A DNA stretch of 29,914 nucleotides. Origin: Parvibacillus sp035426385. Its GTDB lineage: Bacteria > Bacteroidota > Bacteroidia > Chitinophagales > Saprospiraceae. The stretch covers positions 1 to 29,914 of the forward strand of contig DAOLZQ010000037.1 of NCBI GenBank assembly GCA_035426385.1. Reading direction: 5' to 3'. The notes beneath the pieces are model-generated. The model saw only the letters and a program-made list of their open reading frames with translations. It was not told where the DNA came from and made no database searches. The position numbers were made by a program, and so were the translations under genes. Below, piece after piece: positions 25,611 through 29,914 of this stretch (the stretch's first letter is position 1; each line of letters opens with the position of its first letter).

Positions 25611-28600
25611 ATGTATATGAAGAATTTACATATTAAAATTTTTTATATTATATTTTGTCTGGCCTTACTGTCGGGTAATCTGTGTGCTCAAACAGATCTG
25701 GTTCAATTTGGCAAAAATCGTGTGCAGTACCACGATGATTTTGACCAATGGCTGTTTTATGAAACCCCCTCTTTCACTGTGTATTGGTATGGCAAGAGCA
25801 AAGCCGCCGGTCAGAAAGTAGTGCGCCTGGCAGAGCAGGAATTCAAGCAAATCACACAGACAATTGATTTCAAGACAAATGAAAAGACAGAGATACTGGT
25901 CTTTGCTGATCTAAGTGATATGAAGCAGAGCAACATTGGCCTGGATGAGGCCTTTGAGCTGAAGGATAAGCTGACAAAAACACTGGATAACAAGATCTTT
26001 ATTTATTTCGATGGCAATCACAATCACCTGCGACGTCAGATCCGTGAGGGTATTGCTTCTGTATATATCAACAATATCTTATTTGGTTCAAATCTGCAGG
26101 AGATCGTGCAGAACTCCATCATGCTTAATCTGCCCGAATGGTATAAGAGTGGACTAATCTCCTATTTTGGCGACACCTGGACACCGGAGATAGAACTGAA
26201 GCTCCGATCACTACTCAGTCATAAGAAAATAAGCAATTTTGAACGACTGGCAAAAGCAGACCCCACAATAGCGGGCCACCTCTTCTGGCACTATCTGGAT
26301 ATAAATTATGGCAAAAGCACCATCGGCAATCTGGTATATGTAACCCGCATCAATCGCAACCTAAAGCGCGCCTTCCAGTATGCACTCGGCATACAGTACG
26401 ATGACTTCATGCAGAGTGTCTTTCAGTATTATAAGAATAGTTATCCTGCACTGACCAATGACAGGAAGGAAGAAAAGTTATCACGATTGTATAGGATGAA
26501 AGTGGGCGAACAAGTGTCTGCTCTGAAGTATAGTCCCGATGGCAGTAAGATAGCACTAGCTGCCAATAATCTGAACAAAGTCAAGCTTTGGCTTATCGAC
26601 CCTATCAGTGGCAAGAAGAAAAAGCTATATAGCTATGGCGTAAAGAATAAGATTCAACTACCTGATCTGAACTATCCGGTTTTTGCCTGGAATAAGACCG
26701 GCAATAAACTAATGACGGTGTATGAGCGTCGGGATTATATCTACCTCAGAGAGTTTGACCTAACCTCCGGGAAATCACGTGTACAATTGCTTCCTGAGAA
26801 ATACGAGCGGGTGTACAGTGTGGCCTACTGGTCGGACCGATCTATACTGATCAACGGTTCTACTGACGGGTATGGCAATATATACCTCTATGATCTACCT
26901 ACGCGACAGAGCAAGACTGTACTGGAGGATCCTTGGGATGATCTGGATATGACCGTAGCAGATGGGACGGATGGAGGTGAAATTTATTTTAGTTCTAATA
27001 GAAAACACACCCGACAGCTAAGCGTAAGTGGTGATTCAATACTACCCGTCGGTACCTTCGATATATTCAGGCTCAGACCGGTAGATCCGTCTGCCAATGA
27101 GCTTACCTGGCAGATGGACCAAATTACATTTACGCCTGCATACAATGAATTTGCGGCGCAGGTAGATGAATCTAAAAAAGTGCTTTCCTTTCTTACTGAT
27201 GAATATAAGAATAAGGCAATAGTGACTATTCAGAAGGATCAAATTTATCCGGATAGTAATCAGATGGTTTCCATATACAATAGAGCCGAATTACTCGATG
27301 GATTTACAGTAAGCGGTAGAAATGAAATAGGAATTGTGACTGGGTTTAACGGTGAAAATTATTTTTGTAAAAAAATAAATGCAGCTGAAATTTTTGAGGG
27401 AAATAATGCGCCAAAAACACGGACTGAGGGCATAGAGGTTTACAATAACAATACCGGTGAGCCGGATGCAAAAAACGCACTTCCTGATGTATCCCAGGTC
27501 ATAATACCGGATTCACTACCTGCCGAAAAAAAATTTATCACTCGATGGGGTGATATTGTCTACACGCCTAATGATAAATCAAAATCCTTGTTGAATAAAA
27601 ATGCAGGATATGTAAATACGGCCACTCAATATATGACGCCCCTGAACCGTCTCAATATAGTTCCTTATCGATTACAGTTTAGAATGGATGAGACAGGCAC
27701 CCGATTTGATAATTCACTGTTGTTTGATGGGCTCAGTACCTATGCAGGAGCAGGAGGTGATGGCTTGGTAACGCCTATGGGGTTACTGCTGCGAGCTAAA
27801 CTGAAAGATAAATTTGATGATTATCAATTAGAGGGTGGTATTCGCATCCCGATATCCCTGAATGGAAATGAAACCTATTTGGTATTTGATAATTTAAAAA
27901 ATCGCCTGGATCAAAGAATCGCATTATATAGGAAAGTGCTCAATGATACAGATGAAAGTAATAATGCCATAAAGGTAAGTAAGAACATTGTCTTGTTGGG
28001 ACAATATGAAATTAAATTTCCCATCGATATATTCAATGCTTTTAAACTTGGTGCGATACTTAGACAGGACAAAAGTATCTACCGTGCTACCAATTCGACT
28101 CAGCTCGAACGACCCAATGAATCTATTGAAAGGATAGGGTTGAGGGCGACATATATCATGGACAATGCACTGGAGCAGGGACTCAATCTATATGAGGGCA
28201 CACGAGCGAAAGTATTTGCAGAATGGATCAAAAAATTTGACCTTCAGACGGAAGATAATCTCGCTTTGAAATTTAATAAGGGCCATATGTGGGTGGCGGG
28301 ATTGGATGCCCGTCAATATGTCCCACTTGATGGAAGGTCTATTCTCGCAGGGCGCCTATCTTCACAAGTTTCCTTTGGCTCTGAAAAAATCCTGTATTAT
28401 CTCGGTGGAGTAGAAGGGTGGTTGTTTCCAGCTTTTGACGAAAATACCCGGATAGACGGCAATGAGAATTATGCTTATCGAATGCCGGCTACCAATCTGC
28501 GAGGATTTAGATATAATGTTCGCAATGGAAATAATTTTGCATTGACTAATATAGAATTGCGTGTGCCCATCTTCAGATATTTGACTCGTGGTACTATTAA

Positions 28601-28889
28601 ATCTGCATTTTTTAAGAATTTCCAACTAAATTTCTTTTTTGACGCAGGTACAGCCTGGAATGGTTGGAATCCTTTTGTCAAATTCAACCCACTCAATACA
28701 GTAGTCATAGACCAGAAAGATATTGTGATCAAGATTAATTATTTCCGTAATCCGGTAGTGTTCGGTTATGGCGCCGGCGCCAGATTATTGTTATTTGGAT
28801 ATTTTGTTCGACTGGATTATGCGCGTGGCTATGATTCCGGCAATCTGAATCCGGCCAAATTTTATATATCCTTGGGGAAAGATTTTTAG
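25611..28889 (+). CDS. Large exported protein: degenerate peptidase-like region, TolB-like propeller and Omp85-like barrel
   Basis: A 1092-residue protein with a signal peptide (about 1-27, ending SGNLCAQ). Residues about 30-275 resemble the gluzincin-like N-terminus of Bacteroidota TolB-type proteins (LPEWYKSGLISYFGD, FWHYLDINYGKSTIGNLV), but no HExxH zinc motif is present, so catalysis is unlikely. From about 285 to 540 there are WD40/TolB-like propeller blades (VSALKYSPDGSKIALAANNL, YPVFAWNKTGNKLMTVYERR). The last about 430 residues are a beta-barrel with the Omp85-type signature NLRGFRYNVRNGNNFALTN (R-G-F near residue 962), IELRVPIF and FFFDAGTAWNG. It ends in a Phe. A role in outer-membrane or surface assembly is inferred. 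ATG codons at 25611 and 25617 are alternatives. Confidence 0.8.
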   Translation: MYMKNLHIKIFYIIFCLALLSGNLCAQTDLVQFGKNRVQYHDDFDQWLFYETPSFTVYWYGKSKAAGQKVVRLAEQEFKQITQTIDFKTNEKTEILVFADLSDMKQSNIGLDEAFELKDKLTKTLDNKIFIYFDGNHNHLRRQIREGIASVYINNILFGSNLQEIVQNSIMLNLPEWYKSGLISYFGDTWTPEIELKLRSLLSHKKISNFERLAKADPTIAGHLFWHYLDINYGKSTIGNLVYVTRINRNLKRAFQYALGIQYDDFMQSVFQYYKNSYPALTNDRKEEKLSRLYRMKVGEQVSALKYSPDGSKIALAANNLNKVKLWLIDPISGKKKKLYSYGVKNKIQLPDLNYPVFAWNKTGNKLMTVYERRDYIYLREFDLTSGKSRVQLLPEKYERVYSVAYWSDRSILINGSTDGYGNIYLYDLPTRQSKTVLEDPWDDLDMTVADGTDGGEIYFSSNRKHTRQLSVSGDSILPVGTFDIFRLRPVDPSANELTWQMDQITFTPAYNEFAAQVDESKKVLSFLTDEYKNKAIVTIQKDQIYPDSNQMVSIYNRAELLDGFTVSGRNEIGIVTGFNGENYFCKKINAAEIFEGNNAPKTRTEGIEVYNNNTGEPDAKNALPDVSQVIIPDSLPAEKKFITRWGDIVYTPNDKSKSLLNKNAGYVNTATQYMTPLNRLNIVPYRLQFRMDETGTRFDNSLLFDGLSTYAGAGGDGLVTPMGLLLRAKLKDKFDDYQLEGGIRIPISLNGNETYLVFDNLKNRLDQRIALYRKVLNDTDESNNAIKVSKNIVLLGQYEIKFPIDIFNAFKLGAILRQDKSIYRATNSTQLERPNESIERIGLRATYIMDNALEQGLNLYEGTRAKVFAEWIKKFDLQTEDNLALKFNKGHMWVAGLDARQYVPLDGRSILAGRLSSQVSFGSEKILYYLGGVEGWLFPAFDENTRIDGNENYAYRMPATNLRGFRYNVRNGNNFALTNIELRVPIFRYLTRGTIKSAFFKNFQLNFFFDAGTAWNGWNPFVKFNPLNTVVIDQKDIVIKINYFRNPVVFGYGAGARLLLFGYFVRLDYARGYDSGNLNPAKFYISLGKDF

Positions 28890-28928
28890 TCGCAAAAGTG
28901 GATAGAAGCGCTTTTGCATAGGAGCACG

Positions 28929-28954
28929 TTGGCGCTTTGGATTTTGGCGCTTTG
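28929..28954 (+). repeat. Two TTGGCGCTTTG units with 15-bp period, related to the 24651 array
   Basis: TTGGCGCTTTG occurs at 28929-28939 and again at 28944-28954, a 15-bp period. A further GCGCTTTTG lies at 28908-28916. The core GCGCTTTG and the period equal those of the six-unit array at 24651-24740, suggesting one intergenic repeat family. Confidence 0.7.
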
Positions 28955-29093
28955 CTTGTAAGTATTAATGAATTAAATTTTTTGCAATTAGATTATAGCT
29001 AATAAAATAATTATAATGTAACAGTATATTGATCATTAATTTCATTCAGGGCTGAACGAACGAGGTCAATGCACAATTCTATAGACTAATTAG

Positions 29094-29337
29094 AGCTCTG
29101 AAAGAACTCAATACTTCGGCAAATCTCAAAGAGCTTTGTTAGCCAACAATTAAATTTAAGCTCTGAAGAAGCATAATACAGGAGCAAAGGGCGCAGCCCT
29201 TTGTTGGGTTACCCAAAATCCAAGCTCTGAAATGATTCAATACTTAGGCAAATCTCAAAGAGCTTTGTAAGCCAACAATTAAATTTAAGCTCTGAAGGAG
29301 CATAATACAGGAGCAAAGGGCGCAGCCCTGCGGAATC
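29094..29337 (+). repeat. 129-bp tandem duplication with internal hairpins
   Basis: Copy 1 begins at 29094 (AGCTCTGAAAGAACTCAATA) and copy 2 at 29223 (AGCTCTGAAATGATTCAATA). About 115 bp of each are nearly identical. Each copy holds AGCTCT ... AGAGCT inverted arms, an internal second AGCTCTGAA half-repeat 66 bases into copy 1, and an AAAGGGC-GCA-GCCCTTT hairpin (29187-29203 in copy 1; copy 2 keeps only AAAGGGC-GCA-GCCC, as its next bases are TGCGG). No transposase is present. Short hairpin elements of this kind with GGGCGCAGCCC are, to my recollection, dispersed in Bacteroidota intergenic DNA. Confidence 0.88.
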
Positions 29338-29409
29338 ACTTTAATATAACGTATGTGAAATGATGATGCAAATTGGCCTTTAAAATAGCTCACCAAAGAG
29401 TAATTTTAC

Positions 29410-29914
29410 GCGAACCTTATTTTGGGAGGAAAGGCAGGGGCTACTTATACTTATTTTTGAGGAAAAAGTATAGACGGAATTAATTGGAGCACACTATCAA
29501 CAATTAATACAGCATATATTCCACCATCTGCGCCTCCACATCATAACTATCTAGATGAATATTATATATTTGTACGAGTACACGTAGTTAGTAGCGACGA
29601 TCAATAAGGAAATGACTCGACGACAATCTCCAGAGTGTACGAATGACCGGGTCAGGAAGAACCTTATATTAATCAACCTCTGAATAATCCTGTAGTGATT
29701 GATCAAATCTCAATTTTTACAAACCTTACCAATGGATACACAGAAGGTGAAATTAATCTACCAAAACAAGAGATATTTACGATCCGTATCAATGATAGTT
29801 ATGGTAGATAGATCACAACAATTATAGAAAACAAGGTATTTGAAAAGGGAGTTCACACGTTTTCATTTGAACTTCGTCAGTCAGGTATGTTTTTTGTAAA
29901 TGCCTTTAGTGACA
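29410..29914 (+). pseudogene. Remnant of a T9SS-secreted surface protein with four in-frame stops
   Basis: One uninterrupted frame from 29410 to the window end encodes ANLILGGKAGATYTYF, then KSIDGINWSTLSTINTAYIP and FVRVHVVSSDDQ, an Ig/'STDGxxW' module common in Bacteroidota surface proteins. It then gives ISIFTNLTNGYTEGEINL and a type A T9SS sorting domain (IFTIRINDSYGR ... GVHTFSFELRQSGMFFVNAF). The frame is broken only by nonsense codons: TGA at 29458, TAA at 29605, TGA at 29644 and TAG at 29809, with no frameshift. No start or N-terminal part can be found upstream, where the tandem duplication lies. It is therefore a decayed 3' end of a larger cargo gene. The gene may continue past the window. 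Confidence 0.75.

Larger units (their letters stand above)
28890..29409. other. Repeat-rich gene-free region
   Basis: About 520 bp after the TolB-Omp85-like gene with no supported gene. It contains GCGCTTTG-type repeats (28908-28954), an AT-rich stretch (28970-29040) and a 129-bp tandem duplication (29094-29337), each listed separately. No clear terminator follows the large gene. Confidence 0.6.

Noticed and set aside
29094..29337. Attachment site of an integrated element
   Set aside because: The copies lie side by side with no integrase or element between them and no tRNA gene next to them.
1..29914. Defence island, prophage or biosynthetic cluster
   Set aside because: No nucleases, restriction enzymes, integrases, capsid or synthase genes; the genes are ordinary envelope and metabolism genes.

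Overview
The window is chromosomal DNA of a member of the Bacteroidota, most likely a gliding or surface-associated lineage near Saprospiria/Chitinophagia. The evidence is a ten-unit SprB-repeat protein with a type IX secretion (T9SS) sorting domain, a PorV/PorQ-type outer-membrane protein, a TonB motor with two ExbD subunits, a DUF4834-like micro-protein, and promoters of the Bacteroidota form TTTG-N18-TAnnTTTG. All intact genes use the standard code. I see no rRNA, tRNA, CRISPR array, complete insertion sequence or phage genes.

Layout. Positions 1-1309 hold an abnormal junction: a piece of a RuBisCO-like protein gene on the + strand runs into the 3' part of a BNR/Asp-box exoprotein gene on the - strand, and both are broken there. 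Next, on the - strand, are a rhodanese and a JmjC/cupin-like oxygenase (1415-2646). An AT-rich leader with a promoter precedes a + strand cluster (3035-8962): exbB, two exbD, tonB, then after a hairpin a small membrane protein, a PstS-like lipoprotein and a TPR protein, closed by a strong terminator. A small beta-barrel protein (-) faces a + strand pair overlapping by ATGA: a TMTC-like membrane glycosyltransferase with TPRs, and a GH3 glycosidase fused to a serine beta-lactamase-like hydrolase.

From 14939 to 17593 (-) lies a tightly packed operon: a TTG-started micro-protein of 57 residues, an RluA-type pseudouridine synthase, ThiL, and a PlsC-type acyltransferase. The SprB-repeat adhesin (17650-20301) has its own good promoter. 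It is followed by gamma-glutamyltransferase (-), a PorV-like protein (+), a PQQ-type sugar dehydrogenase lipoprotein (-), a metallo-beta-lactamase-fold hydrolase (-) and a 1092-residue protein joining a degenerate peptidase-like region, a TolB-like propeller and an Omp85-like barrel (+).

The intergenic DNA of the last 5 kb is unusual. An array of six 15-bp units (24651-24740) has a relative at 28929-28954, on the far side of the hydrolase/TolB-Omp85 gene pair. A 129-bp tandem duplication with hairpins (29094-29337) is followed by a T9SS cargo remnant whose frame is intact apart from four nonsense codons. Overall the genes describe envelope biology: energised outer-membrane transport, surface adhesion and secretion, cell-wall recycling and glycosylation, with ordinary metabolic genes between.
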